NCBI RefSeq assembly: GCF_002914585.1
Contig: NZ_PDDM01000021.1
Coordinates: 34,316 to 98,315 of the forward strand
Length of the DNA: 64,000 nt
From: Pseudanabaena sp. BC1403
Lineage (GTDB): Bacteria > Cyanobacteriota > Cyanobacteriia > Pseudanabaenales > Pseudanabaenaceae
Reading direction: 5' to 3'
Part shown: positions 56,454-64,000 of the stretch, one piece after another
Layout of the letters: every line of letters starts with the position of its first letter
How positions within the stretch are numbered: position 1 is the stretch's first letter
Translations under genes and position numbers: made by a program
Notes under the pieces: generated by a model
The model's database searches: none
What the model saw: only the letters and a program-made list of their open reading frames with translations
What the model was told of the DNA's origin: nothing

Positions 56454-57144
56454 GGTGTGATACTTACTAGATATCTAGTGAATTAACTTAAAGATAAGAA
56501 AACCGAAAAAAATGCCGAGAAAACAGTGATTAAACATCAAAATTTTTCGCTTGAATTAAGCTAATTTCACGAGCATAAAACGGCGTTTAACTAGCAATTC
56601 AAACTATAAAATTTAATATATTCTCCCATATTCGCAGATCTACGGGAATTATTGCTTCTCTCGATAGATTGAAATTTTTCTGTCGTGGTTTAACTTTCAT
56701 TAATAATTCTAGACTATTCCTTAGCTGCTATAAGTCATTATGGTTAAGTTTCAGTTAATTCCATCCTGAAGATAGATAGGGCTAATTGGTTAAGGGTTTT
56801 CCTTGAGATGCAATATCAATAGGCAAATAATTATTGATTTTTTGTGATCCACAAAATTTCTGGAAACTGATTGAGGATTCAATGAGTATAAAGAACATTT
56901 ATCTGAAATTAATCTATCGTCAAAAAATTCTATAAAAACCAAAAACATTGCTAGAAGTGTTGCAAAGCAACACTTCTAGCAATGTTTTTGCTAAAATTCC
57001 AGTCTTTGCCTAGCGTCAAAGCGCTATATATCAATGCAAGAGATAGCTAGGGCAAATCAAAACCCAAAAGATGGGTGGCGGCGCTTCGCGCCACCACCCA
57101 TCTTTTGGGTTTTAAATACAAAGTTTACTTTGTATTGCTATAGT
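56454..57144. other. Gene-free stretch upstream of folE
   Basis: This 691-nt region holds a perfect 24-bp hairpin at 56940-56990 (CAAAAACATTGCTAGAAGTG..., loop AAA) and a hairpin at 57059-57113 (AAAACCCAAAAGATGGGTGG, tip GCGCTTCGCGC). The folE promoter should lie in its first part. The rest is AT-rich with no gene seen. Confidence 0.45.
57059..57113 (-). terminator. Hairpin terminator after the second SDR
   Basis: The perfect outer stem AAAACCCAAAAGATGGGTGG lies 32 bases beyond the minus-strand SDR stop. The inner part is GC-rich with a CTTCG tip like that at 715-767. Confidence 0.65.
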
Positions 57145-57879
57145 TCAAAAAGCTTCTCCATTGGGCATGATCACATAGTCATTGATCATTGCATCGGCGG
57201 GAAGATTTACCAAGGTCATGATTGCATCGGCGACAGTAGCTGGGCTTAACATAGCTGCGCGATTAAAACTTGGTGGCACTTTATCACCGAGGGTATCCCA
57301 TAGTGGCGTATCGACTGAGCCAGGACAGATTGCCATAATTTTGATGCCGTGAGGCTTTTCCTCTAACATGATCGCTTGAGTTAAACCTAATAGCGCAAAT
57401 TTACTGGCGCAATATGCAGCCCAATTAGGAAAGCCTTGCTTAGCAGCGATCGAAGCGACGTTAATCACCGTTCCACTTTTTTGCGATCGCATGGTTGGCA
57501 ACGTTGCTTGTAAACACTGAAATATACTGGTTAGGTTGAGATCAAACAACTTCTGCCATTCAGTCAGGGGCATATCGATCAATTCGCCGATATAAGCCAT
57601 GCCAGCGTTGTTAATTAAAATATCCACGCCGCCCATATCGGCAACGATTGCTTGTATCTTGGCAGAGACTTGGGAGATATCACCAAGGTCAATCGCATAG
57701 CCTTTAGTATTGCTACCTGCGGGTAGTTCGTGGAGAATGCGATCGGGATTGCGGCTAAGCAGACTCACCTGTGCGCCCGATTCTAATAGTCGCAATGCTA
57801 CTTCTTTGCCAATACCGCTACTTGCACCAGTAACGATCGCTCTCTTGCCTGCTAATTTACCTGATACTGTATCTGTCAT
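57145..57879 (-). CDS. Short-chain dehydrogenase/reductase
   Basis: The 244-residue SDR has RAIVTGASSGIGKEVALRLLESGAQVSLLSRN at the start, NNAGMAYIGELIDMPLTEW near residue 91, VINVASIAAKQGFP (Ser) and YCASKFALLGLTQ (Tyr and Lys). It is related to but clearly different from the SDR at 46032. SRN after the fold suggests NADP. The substrate is unknown. It is divergent from the next gene with 39 bases between. Confidence 0.85.
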   Translation of the reverse strand: MTDTVSGKLAGKRAIVTGASSGIGKEVALRLLESGAQVSLLSRNPDRILHELPAGSNTKGYAIDLGDISQVSAKIQAIVADMGGVDILINNAGMAYIGELIDMPLTEWQKLFDLNLTSIFQCLQATLPTMRSQKSGTVINVASIAAKQGFPNWAAYCASKFALLGLTQAIMLEEKPHGIKIMAICPGSVDTPLWDTLGDKVPPSFNRAAMLSPATVADAIMTLVNLPADAMINDYVIMPNGEAF

Positions 57880-57918
57880 GGTTTAACCTGTTTTCCTTAA
57901 GTCTATAGTCAAAAGTCT

Positions 57919-58479
57919 ATGTCAAAAAAAGTAGGACGGAGCTTTTGGTGGCTATGGCTGATTGCAAATGTTATTGGCAATATGCTGTTATCTAGCTTTG
58001 TTTGGGAAGACCCTTACGATCTGCGATCGCGTATTTTTCTTAACGAAATACTGCATGGAGTGGGAATTTCTATCGCTCAGTCTCTAGTGCTACGCGATCG
58101 CTTTGCCAAAGAGGGCTGGTGGTTACCGCTAACTCTGTGGGGATGGATCTTGGGGCTAGCGATTGTATTTTTTCTGCCAACCCTATCACTACGTTCTCAT
58201 GCGCAAAACATGCCATCACTCTCAATTTTGATGATTGATTTTGCAATTATTGGGACTATTGTTGGTATTTGCCAATGGCAATTACTCAAATCATTTCGGG
58301 CGGCGGGTGTGTGGTTAATATCTAGCCCGATCGCTTTGTCATTGAGTACTTTTGGGCTATATCTTGGCTACATGGCGAAATCCACAATATTGGCTAGCGC
58401 CTTGCAAGGCGCGATCTATGGAGCAATTACAGGATTTACTGCCATCAAAGTTCTGCGATCGCCCAAAGTTAGGAAATAA
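57919..58479 (+). CDS. Multi-pass membrane protein, function unknown
   Basis: The 186-residue protein is largely hydrophobic, with about five membrane segments. FWWLWLIANVIGNMLLSSFVW starts it, and GWWLPLTLWGWILGLAIVFFLPTLS (about residue 70) and FAIIGTIVGICQWQLLK (about 110) are prominent. No family is recognised. Its end is only 11 bases from that of the next, opposite gene, leaving little room for a terminator. Confidence 0.6.
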   Translation: MSKKVGRSFWWLWLIANVIGNMLLSSFVWEDPYDLRSRIFLNEILHGVGISIAQSLVLRDRFAKEGWWLPLTLWGWILGLAIVFFLPTLSLRSHAQNMPSLSILMIDFAIIGTIVGICQWQLLKSFRAAGVWLISSPIALSLSTFGLYLGYMAKSTILASALQGAIYGAITGFTAIKVLRSPKVRK

Positions 58480-58490
58480 AAGTGCCGCTT

Positions 58491-58991
58491 TTATTGTTTT
58501 GGGGCAGATTCCACAAAACGTAAATCTCTTTTTAAGAATGTTTTTTCACCTGTATCGGTATCCACGGTTGCTCTAATTAAGCTAGTGCGAATTACTAAAA
58601 GCTTTGTCATGTAATAAGGACTATCGGGTTCAAGTACCAATACGAGATCGCCTACTTGTAATGGTTGAATTGTGGGAATTGGTAGAACTCGCTCAAATGA
58701 TTTGCGATCGCTTATTTCTGGATTTGCAGCAACATTGCTTTGGCGATCTTTGATTAAGCTGTCTACATATTGCTTGAGCTTTTTTTCTAAATTAGCTTCG
58801 AGGATCGTGAAACGATCTTTTTCTGCTTTTTTGTCATCAGTCTGCTTTAAAACTTGTTGTAATCCCTCTACTACTAAATCGGTTTCGGTTTTGCCAGTTA
58901 TTTTGACTTGTTCTAGTAAAGCTGTATAAAGTTCACCAGATAGCTCGATTGTTAATTGGTGATATTGACCTTGAGGTTTAGAACATTTCAT
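58491..58991 (-). CDS. Ribbon-helix-helix-like protein with a C-terminal domain of unknown function
   Basis: I start at the ATG at 58991 (MKCSKPQGQYHQLTIELSGE), giving 166 residues. The first 50 resemble a ribbon-helix-helix fold (YHQLTIELSGELYTALLEQVKITGKTETDLVVEGLQQVL), so DNA binding is possible. The C-terminus (LQVGDLVLVLEPDSPYYMTKLLVIRTSLIRATV... TFLKRDLRFVESA) has a beta-rich character. The family is not identified. It converges with the membrane protein. Confidence 0.55.
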   Translation of the reverse strand: MKCSKPQGQYHQLTIELSGELYTALLEQVKITGKTETDLVVEGLQQVLKQTDDKKAEKDRFTILEANLEKKLKQYVDSLIKDRQSNVAANPEISDRKSFERVLPIPTIQPLQVGDLVLVLEPDSPYYMTKLLVIRTSLIRATVDTDTGEKTFLKRDLRFVESAPKQ

Positions 58992-59083
58992 GGTGATTAT
59001 TCTTGATAAGATTATGGTTGGCTGTGAAATAAGTACTATGCTCCAGTCTAAATCCCAAATCAAAAGGTAATACAGGAAATTCT

Positions 59084-59536
59084 ATGTCTGTCGAAGTTGG
59101 TCAAAAAGCTCCAGATTTTACTTTGCCTAGCGATCGCGGTGATATTACGCTCAGTCGCTACGAAGGTAAAACAAACGTCGTACTAGCATTTTACCCAGGG
59201 GATTTTTCGCCTCTTTGTACTAATGAAATGCAGTGCTTTGCAGATGATTGGACAAAGTTTCGTGAATCAGGAGCGGAGATATTAGGTATTAGTACTGACC
59301 CAATCGAAAAACATATTGCTTTCTCCAAAAAGTTGGGCTTACAGTTTCCCTTGCTCAGCGATCGCAACCAAGATGTTTGCAAAAAATATGGGGTTGCTAG
59401 TTTGTTTGGGAGTAAACGCGCCTACTGCATCATCGATATTCACGGAATCATTCGTTACAAGCATATTGAATTTTTGCCAGTCTTTAAGCGTGAAGATAGC
59501 GAGCTATTGGTCGTATTACGGAGCCTAAAACCTTAA
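59084..59536 (+). CDS. Peroxiredoxin (PrxQ/BCP-like)
   Basis: The 150-residue peroxiredoxin has the fold start VGQKAPDFTLPSDRGDITLS and the peroxidatic motif FYPGDFSPLCTNEMQCF at about residue 42, with GISTDPIEKHIAFSKKLGLQFPLLSDR following. The second Cys in CTNEMQC is six residues after the first; in BCP/PrxQ it is five. Two further Cys (DVCKKYG, AYCII) could resolve instead. It removes peroxides using thioredoxin. The ATG is at 59084 after a purine-rich stretch. Confidence 0.85.
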   Translation: MSVEVGQKAPDFTLPSDRGDITLSRYEGKTNVVLAFYPGDFSPLCTNEMQCFADDWTKFRESGAEILGISTDPIEKHIAFSKKLGLQFPLLSDRNQDVCKKYGVASLFGSKRAYCIIDIHGIIRYKHIEFLPVFKREDSELLVVLRSLKP

Positions 59537-59661
59537 GGTCAAAAGATACAAAAAATGATGAGGCAATCGCAACTATTTACCCAACTACAAGGTCTGAGTT
59601 TTTTGCAGGAATAATTAGGTAGATTTTTGCCAAATATTCTTATAAATCAATAAATTATTCT

Positions 59662-60354
59662 ATGCTTAGCCTGAATTTTATAAGCCTCAGATCTATATTA
59701 TTGACTGCGATCGCAAAACTATCATCATTTTCAAATTTAAAGAAACTGATTCTATTTTTCCTATGCTCTACTATTGTTGCCTGTAATCAAACACAAGCAA
59801 CAACGGCATCCACCATTAGCAATGCCTCTTCCAAGAGCACCCCAATCGCACTAACTCCACAAATTGCTCGCACCTCAAATCAATCTGAAGAACTAACCTC
59901 AAAAGAAACGATTCCATCCACTTCTGTTATTCCTGATTTGACAACAGAAAGCAAATCAATCGCCCAATCAAGTACTAGCGATATTTTCAGCAGTAATGGA
60001 TTTATAATGCCGAGCAAAAACATTTATTGTCTGCTCAGGGACTATTCGGCGCGCTCAGCATTGCAAAATATTTTTTTGCGCTGCGAGATTGTTAGTAGGC
60101 TTAAACCAATACCTCCAAAGCCTCCAGCCTGTGAATTTGACTGGGGTAGTGGGCTGGTATTACCTCGTAGTAAAGAAGCTCAAGTTCTCTGTGCTTCAGA
60201 TTCTGCTTATTCCTCAAATTATCCAATACTTCAGTATGGACAGACATGGAAAAAGTCTGGATTCATTTGTAAATCATCTACTGATGGGCTTACTTGTACA
60301 AATCCTGAAGGTCAAGGCTTTTTCTTAAATCGTGAAGAGTGGCAAACTTTCTAA
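59662..60354 (+). CDS. DUF6636-type lipoprotein
   Basis: The signal peptide leads to a lipobox, FFLCSTIVACNQ, near residue 41. A Ser/Thr-rich linker to about residue 105 follows, then the domain: FIMPSKNIYCLLRDYSARSALQNIFLRCEIVS with CEFDWGSGLVLPRSKEAQVLCASDSAY and GFICKSSTDGLTCTNPEGQGFFLNREEW. Paired Cys and the closing GxxF.L.R are those of a family I take to be DUF6636. Function is unknown. Confidence 0.7.
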   Translation: MLSLNFISLRSILLTAIAKLSSFSNLKKLILFFLCSTIVACNQTQATTASTISNASSKSTPIALTPQIARTSNQSEELTSKETIPSTSVIPDLTTESKSIAQSSTSDIFSSNGFIMPSKNIYCLLRDYSARSALQNIFLRCEIVSRLKPIPPKPPACEFDWGSGLVLPRSKEAQVLCASDSAYSSNYPILQYGQTWKKSGFICKSSTDGLTCTNPEGQGFFLNREEWQTF

Positions 60355-60470
60355 CAATTATTTCCCTTGCCAGAGAGAAGATACTTTCTTCCCACCCCAA
60401 GAATATCTATGCAGTTTTCAGAACGAAATCGTACTTATCTGAAAACCGCAATAATGCTTTTCTATTCTCC
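60355..60470. other. Short intergenic stretch with a hairpin
   Basis: An imperfect hairpin at about 60415-60455 (GCAGTTTTCAG... / CTGAAAACCGC) is the only structure seen. It resembles the ends of the variant element at 54835-54932. Confidence 0.4.
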
Positions 60471-60594
60471 GAAGAAGATTGAGAAAGAATTCAAGAAACA
60501 ATTTATATTACCCTAAATTCCCGAAGTGGGAGCATCAATTGTGGAAAGTTTAGCAACTCCCATTAGTGAATGTAGCGAGACATTAGAATGGTGA
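60471..60594 (+). pseudogene. Decayed copy of the 3' part of the Phd-type antitoxin gene
   Basis: From GAAGATTGAGAAAGAATTCAAG on, the sequence matches the end of the minus-strand gene at 4319-4507, ending in the same ATTAGAATGGTGA. A shift near ATTACCCTAAATTC breaks the frame, so it is not translated as antitoxin. It lies just upstream of the pdhB leader, whose own copy is next to the intact gene's island at 2462. The order and orientation suggest one ancestral arrangement. Confidence 0.8.
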
Positions 60595-60796
60595 ATTGGA
60601 AACAAGAGTGTATCGAATTAAATTTTAGAAAAAATGATTGAAAGACGATTGCAAAAATAGCTTTTATGAAGGCTAGCTATTTTTGAGCATTCATCGTGAC
60701 AATATCCCCAAGCAAGGTTGTGTGTATTGTCGCACCCCAAAAGATATAATCGCTTAAGACTTGTTTACATAATCATAGACACAATCACAGATTTAT

Positions 60797-61771
60797 ATGG
60801 CAGAGGTTACTTTTTTTAACGCCCTCAGAGAAGCGATCGATGAGGAAATGGAGCGCGATCCAGCCGTTTATGTTTTAGGCGAAGACGTGGGGCATTATGG
60901 CGGCTCCTACAAAGTAACCAAAGACCTTTACAAAAAATACGGTGACTTGCGCCTGCTCGACACCCCGATCGCAGAAAATAGCTTTACAGGTATGGCGATC
61001 GGTTCAGCAATGACAGGCTTACGCCCGATCATCGAAGGCATGAACATGGGCTTCTTGCTACTCGCCTTTAATCAAATCTCCAATAATGCAGGGATGTTGC
61101 GCTATACCTCTGGCGGTAATTTCAAAATCCCGATCGTTATTCGTGGGCCTGGTGGCGTTGGTCGCAACCTCGGAGCCGAGCATTCACAACGTCTCGAAAC
61201 CTATTTTCAAGCTGTGCCTGGGATTAAGATGGTGGCTTGCTCCACGCCTTACAATGCCAAAGGCTTGCTGAAGTCAGCAATTCGTAATGATAACCCGATC
61301 CTTTTCTTTGAGCATGTGTTGCTGTACAACCTCAAGGAAGATATCCCCGACGAAGAATATTTGTTGCCTCTCGACAAAGCCGAAATCGTACGCGAAGGTA
61401 ATGATGTGACGATCCTGACCTATTCACGGATGCGCTACCACGTACTCAAGGCAGTCGAGACTTTAGTTGATAGAGGCTACGATCCTGAAGTGATTGACTT
61501 GATTTCGCTCAAGCCTTTGGACATGGAAACCATTGTTACTTCGTTGCGGAAAACTCATCGCATTGTGATTGTTGAAGAAGGTATGCGCTGCGCCAGCATT
61601 GGTTCAGAGATCATTGCTTCGATTAATGATAGCTATTTTGATGAACTTGATGCGCCGATTGTGCGTCTTGCTGCGCTTGATGTACCAACTCCCTATAACG
61701 GGGGCTTAGAAAATCTGACGATTCCTCAACCCGAGGATGTGATTGCCGCAGTTGAGAAATTGTTGGCATAA
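60797..61771 (+). CDS. pdhB: Pyruvate dehydrogenase E1 component, beta subunit
   Basis: PdhB joins PdhA in the thiamine-dependent first step of the pyruvate dehydrogenase complex. The 324 residues start [20 protein letters not shown] with [19 protein letters not shown] near residue 26 (active-site Glu). [19 protein letters not shown] is at about 115, and the C-terminal half has [17 protein letters not shown] and [14 protein letters not shown]. pdhA is not adjacent, as in most cyanobacteria. An inverted copy of its leader and first nine codons is at 2462. Confidence 0.97.
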   Translation: MAEVTFFNALREAIDEEMERDPAVYVLGEDVGHYGGSYKVTKDLYKKYGDLRLLDTPIAENSFTGMAIGSAMTGLRPIIEGMNMGFLLLAFNQISNNAGMLRYTSGGNFKIPIVIRGPGGVGRNLGAEHSQRLETYFQAVPGIKMVACSTPYNAKGLLKSAIRNDNPILFFEHVLLYNLKEDIPDEEYLLPLDKAEIVREGNDVTILTYSRMRYHVLKAVETLVDRGYDPEVIDLISLKPLDMETIVTSLRKTHRIVIVEEGMRCASIGSEIIASINDSYFDELDAPIVRLAALDVPTPYNGGLENLTIPQPEDVIAAVEKLLA

Positions 61772-61809
61772 AAAAAGAGGTGGTGCTAAGCACCACCTCT
61801 TTTTTTATG
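61767..61809. terminator. Shared terminator of pdhB and umuC
   Basis: ATAAAAAAAGAGGTGGTGCT pairs with its complement, with T runs on both strands. It spans the pdhB stop and the end of the convergent umuC. Confidence 0.8.
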
Positions 61810-63097
61810 AAACTTCGAGTAGATCTTGCCAACAGGTTGTATATTTTGGAGATCGCTGTTCAGATTTAGTTTTCCAGACTTGGATCACTCCAGTGGTCGC
61901 AAACCGCAAAGTATCCCTACCATATATTTCATTGATCGTATCCATTACGCTCATCAGATTGCGCGATCGCATTTTTTCCTCATCATTACTAACATCAAAA
62001 AGATTACCTTGGACTTGCTTTTCAGACACAAGCCCTGTCATGATCACACCAGCTTTTTTAAAATTTTGTCCTTTGCGATAGATACTTTCAGTTAGCTGAG
62101 CCGCAACACGGGATAGTTCAAGCGTGTAGTTAGTTGATAAATCCAATTCTGCGGTGGCGCTATTTGAGTAGAAATTATCTCGAAAAGGACTAGTTCTCGC
62201 AAAAACGGTGATCACACTGGCGGCTTGTTTTTGCCGTCGTAGTTTCTCTGCGGCTCGATGCGTAAAAGAAGCGATAGCTTCTTTTAGTTCGGGCATTGTA
62301 TCTATTGACTGTGGAAAAGAGCGAGAGACGCAGGTTCCTTTTTTGGGATTATCCAGTAACTCCATCGCTAAACAAGATTCACCTCTCAGCTCTAATTGCA
62401 ATTTGACACCAACGATACCCATTTTTTTCCGAATCAAGCTCTCATCGGCATTTTTTAATTGTAATGCTGTATTGATGCCTTTTTCTCTCAGCCAAGTAGC
62501 ATATTTGAAGCCAACACCCCAAATATCACCAACATCTACCTGAGATAGAATTTCATCAATAGATGGATAAACACTGAGATCGAAAACACCTGAGTTAGAT
62601 TTTTTAGCAATCAGATTGGCTAACTTTGCTAAGGTTTTGGTCGGGGCAATTCCTACTGAAACTGGAATTCCCACCCATTGCAGCACTCTTTGACGGATTT
62701 CATTGCCATATTCCGTTAAGTCACGATATCGAAACCCTGATAAATCGATAAAGGCTTCATCAATTGAGTAGATTTCCACATCGGGAGCAAAGTAAGCCAA
62801 TGTAGACATGACTCTACCTGATAAATCGCCATAAAGACTGTAGTTAGAAGAGTAGACCTGAACATCGTAGCGCTTAATGAGTTCGTAGATTCGGAAGACA
62901 GGCACGCCCATCTTGATACCGAGATCTTTGACTTCCTGCGATCGCGCCACTACACAACCATCATTGTTTGATAGGACTACTACAGGTTTTCCCATGAGTG
63001 CGGGATTAAATAAACGTTCACAGGAAACGTAAAAGTTATTGCAATCGACCAGAGCGAATCTTTTTTTGGCTTTTTGGTCTAATACTGTGGATAACAT
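61805..63097 (-). CDS. umuC: DNA polymerase V catalytic subunit UmuC
   Basis: UmuC is a Y-family translesion polymerase. From ATG 63097, the palm starts KKRFALVDCNNFYVSCERLFNP, with the first metal Asp in LVDCN. YSIDEAFIDLSGF (about residue 100) supplies the Asp-Glu pair. SVGIAPTKTLAKLAN and KGTCVSRSFPQS follow. Length 430 is normal. umuD overlaps it by 62 bases upstream, so the two are one operon. Confidence 0.93.
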   Translation of the reverse strand: MLSTVLDQKAKKRFALVDCNNFYVSCERLFNPALMGKPVVVLSNNDGCVVARSQEVKDLGIKMGVPVFRIYELIKRYDVQVYSSNYSLYGDLSGRVMSTLAYFAPDVEIYSIDEAFIDLSGFRYRDLTEYGNEIRQRVLQWVGIPVSVGIAPTKTLAKLANLIAKKSNSGVFDLSVYPSIDEILSQVDVGDIWGVGFKYATWLREKGINTALQLKNADESLIRKKMGIVGVKLQLELRGESCLAMELLDNPKKGTCVSRSFPQSIDTMPELKEAIASFTHRAAEKLRRQKQAASVITVFARTSPFRDNFYSNSATAELDLSTNYTLELSRVAAQLTESIYRKGQNFKKAGVIMTGLVSEKQVQGNLFDVSNDEEKMRSRNLMSVMDTINEIYGRDTLRFATTGVIQVWKTKSEQRSPKYTTCWQDLLEVS

Positions 63098-63650
63098 TAG
63101 TGACAACTCCCCAAATATGTAGTTCGGAATGTTCGTTAATGAAAATCGTCTTGTAGCCAGCGTTCTCAGGAACTAGAGCAACTTCTCCTTTCTGATAATG
63201 CAAGCGTTTGACAGTTATTTCTCCCTGTACTACAGCGATTACGATATCGCCGTGGGTGGCTTCAAGAGAGCGATCGACAATCAGTAGATCTCCATCATGA
63301 ATATGTGCTCCAGTCATCGAATTCCCTGAAGTTCTCACAAAGAAAGTCGCCGCAGGATGAGTCACTAAATAACTATTGAGATCGAGCTTATGTTCCACAT
63401 AGTCTTCCGCAGGAGAAGGGAAACCCGCAGGGACAGAACAATTTTGCAATGGCAATTCTAATTTAGTGCTCATATCGGGAAGATGAATATCCCTAACACT
63501 TTCGGCAAGATTACTAACCTGTTCCTTTGTCCATACGCCAATATTCACTACGACCTGATTGGTAGGCAATTGTATATTTGGCGAGAATTGATGGCGCTTA
63601 CTATCTCTGAATTGCCTAAATCTACTTTGATGCGGATCGTCACTTTCCAT
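63036..63650 (-). CDS. umuD: UmuD-type S24 peptidase with a long N-terminal region
   Basis: UmuD is the SOS-cleaved accessory subunit of polymerase V. The C-terminal S24 domain has the cleavage site PAG-FPSPAEDYVEHKLDLN, the catalytic Ser in RTSGNSMTGAHIHDGD and Lys in EITVKRLHY. From ATG 63650 there are about 75 residues before the cleavage site, against 24 in E. coli; this includes NQVVVNIGVWTKEQVSNLAE. Other cyanobacterial UmuD proteins also carry N-terminal extensions. It overlaps umuC. No LexA box was identified. Confidence 0.9.
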   Translation of the reverse strand: MESDDPHQSRFRQFRDSKRHQFSPNIQLPTNQVVVNIGVWTKEQVSNLAESVRDIHLPDMSTKLELPLQNCSVPAGFPSPAEDYVEHKLDLNSYLVTHPAATFFVRTSGNSMTGAHIHDGDLLIVDRSLEATHGDIVIAVVQGEITVKRLHYQKGEVALVPENAGYKTIFINEHSELHIWGVVTNVIHSIRPKSQKKIRSGRLQ

Positions 63651-63717
63651 AAGCCTATTTTTGATTAAAGTACGATATTCAAACAATCTAACACGATCTC
63701 CTCTGTATAGCAAGATC

Positions 63718-63758
63718 AAAAAAGAGAATTGCGTCACTTCGCGACACAATTCTCTTTT
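63718..63758. terminator. Hairpin upstream of umuD
   Basis: AAAAGAGAATTGTGTCGC and a near complement form a stem of about 17 bp with one mismatch and CTTCG near the tip. It lies 68 bases 5' of the umuD start. Confidence 0.55.
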
Positions 63759-63780
63759 GTTTTTTTAATTTTTGACTACT

Positions 63781-63869
63781 CCCTTCCCACCAAAAAGATA
63801 GGCATTATAAAGTGAATAATTAGGCGTGCGCGGCTTTGCCGCGCACGCCTAATTATTCACTGGGAAGGG
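63781..63869. repeat. Nested perfect hairpin at the window's end
   Basis: The inner stem has 24-bp perfect arms (AGTGAATAATTAGGCGTGCG...) around TTT, 63811-63861. The outer CCCTTCCCA pairs with TGGGAAGGG at 63861-63869. It is similar in plan to the locus-specific hairpins elsewhere. Nothing coding is seen from 63651 to 64000. Confidence 0.65.
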
Positions 63870-64000
63870 ATTAACATGAATGGCTGTAGCATTTTTTTAA
63901 TCTTGGCTGACTAAGGAATGAAAAATAAATAACTTATGCATTTCAGTTATTTTGAGGAATGGCTCTATAATTCCATTTAGGAAGATATTCATCAAAAATG

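Overview
The window comes from a cyanobacterium. The evidence is genes for a phycobilisome core linker (apcE), photosystem I subunit PsaD, photosystem II PsbQ and two high-light-inducible proteins, together with very frequent GCGATCGC (HIP1) octamers and moderate-to-low GC. The three linker repeats in ApcE suggest a tricylindrical phycobilisome core. The dense locus-specific hairpins recall Pseudanabaena-type genomes, but the genus is only a guess. No rRNA, tRNA or CRISPR array was recognised.

Layout. 0-2.1 kb: end of a GGDEF gene, a DUF2839 gene and ispD, and an SH3-like secreted protein gene killed by one stop codon. 2.4-6.9 kb: an accessory island on the minus strand with a TOPRIM-like gene, an AAA ATPase, a shortened Phd/YefM-type antitoxin, a PIN-like protein, a DUF2281-type antitoxin and a Uma2 nuclease. 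7.2-13.3 kb: apcE, gap2 and a CHASE2 adenylate cyclase. 13.3-18.3 kb: a lipoprotein, trpC, a nuclease-like protein, an alpha/beta hydrolase and a YqgF-like protein. 18.5-23.2 kb: psaD, hli, an ATP-grasp gene and alaS. 23.6-30.3 kb: a T4-Pnkp-like gene, a second Uma2 gene, minE-minD-minC and clpC, all on the minus strand. 30.7-35.8 kb: a TSUP permease, rimI, SPOR-like and peptidoglycan-binding proteins, a YrdC-type gene and DUF2854. 36.2-41.2 kb: the primary sigma factor, then the conserved rpmH-rnpA-PH-yidC-khpB-yceD cluster. 41.4-51.5 kb: a TPR protein, a second hli, rpsF, a receiver/histidine kinase, a short-chain dehydrogenase, a toxin-antitoxin pair, a third Uma2 gene, a cysteine desulfurase, psbQ and a non-catalytic M16 peptidase homologue. 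52.4-60.4 kb: an HD-type protein, a ferredoxin, a lumenal thioredoxin-like protein, folE, a second SDR, a peroxiredoxin and small unknowns. 60.8-63.7 kb: pdhB and umuDC.

How the genes relate. Most of the window is housekeeping and photosynthesis: light harvesting, carbon metabolism, septum placement, ribosome and membrane-protein biogenesis. The accessory content is concentrated at 2.4-6.9 kb, with smaller patches at 46.9-48.1 kb and 60.4-60.8 kb.

Three observations stand out. (1) The accessory island carries an inverted copy of the pdhB promoter and first codons, and the matching 60.5 kb locus carries a decayed copy of the island's antitoxin gene, so the two loci were once related by duplication or rearrangement. 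(2) Two families of small non-coding repeat elements are present, one with 16-bp terminal inverted repeats and a 9-bp target duplication. (3) Many gene ends carry perfect 20-32 bp hairpins whose arms differ at every locus.
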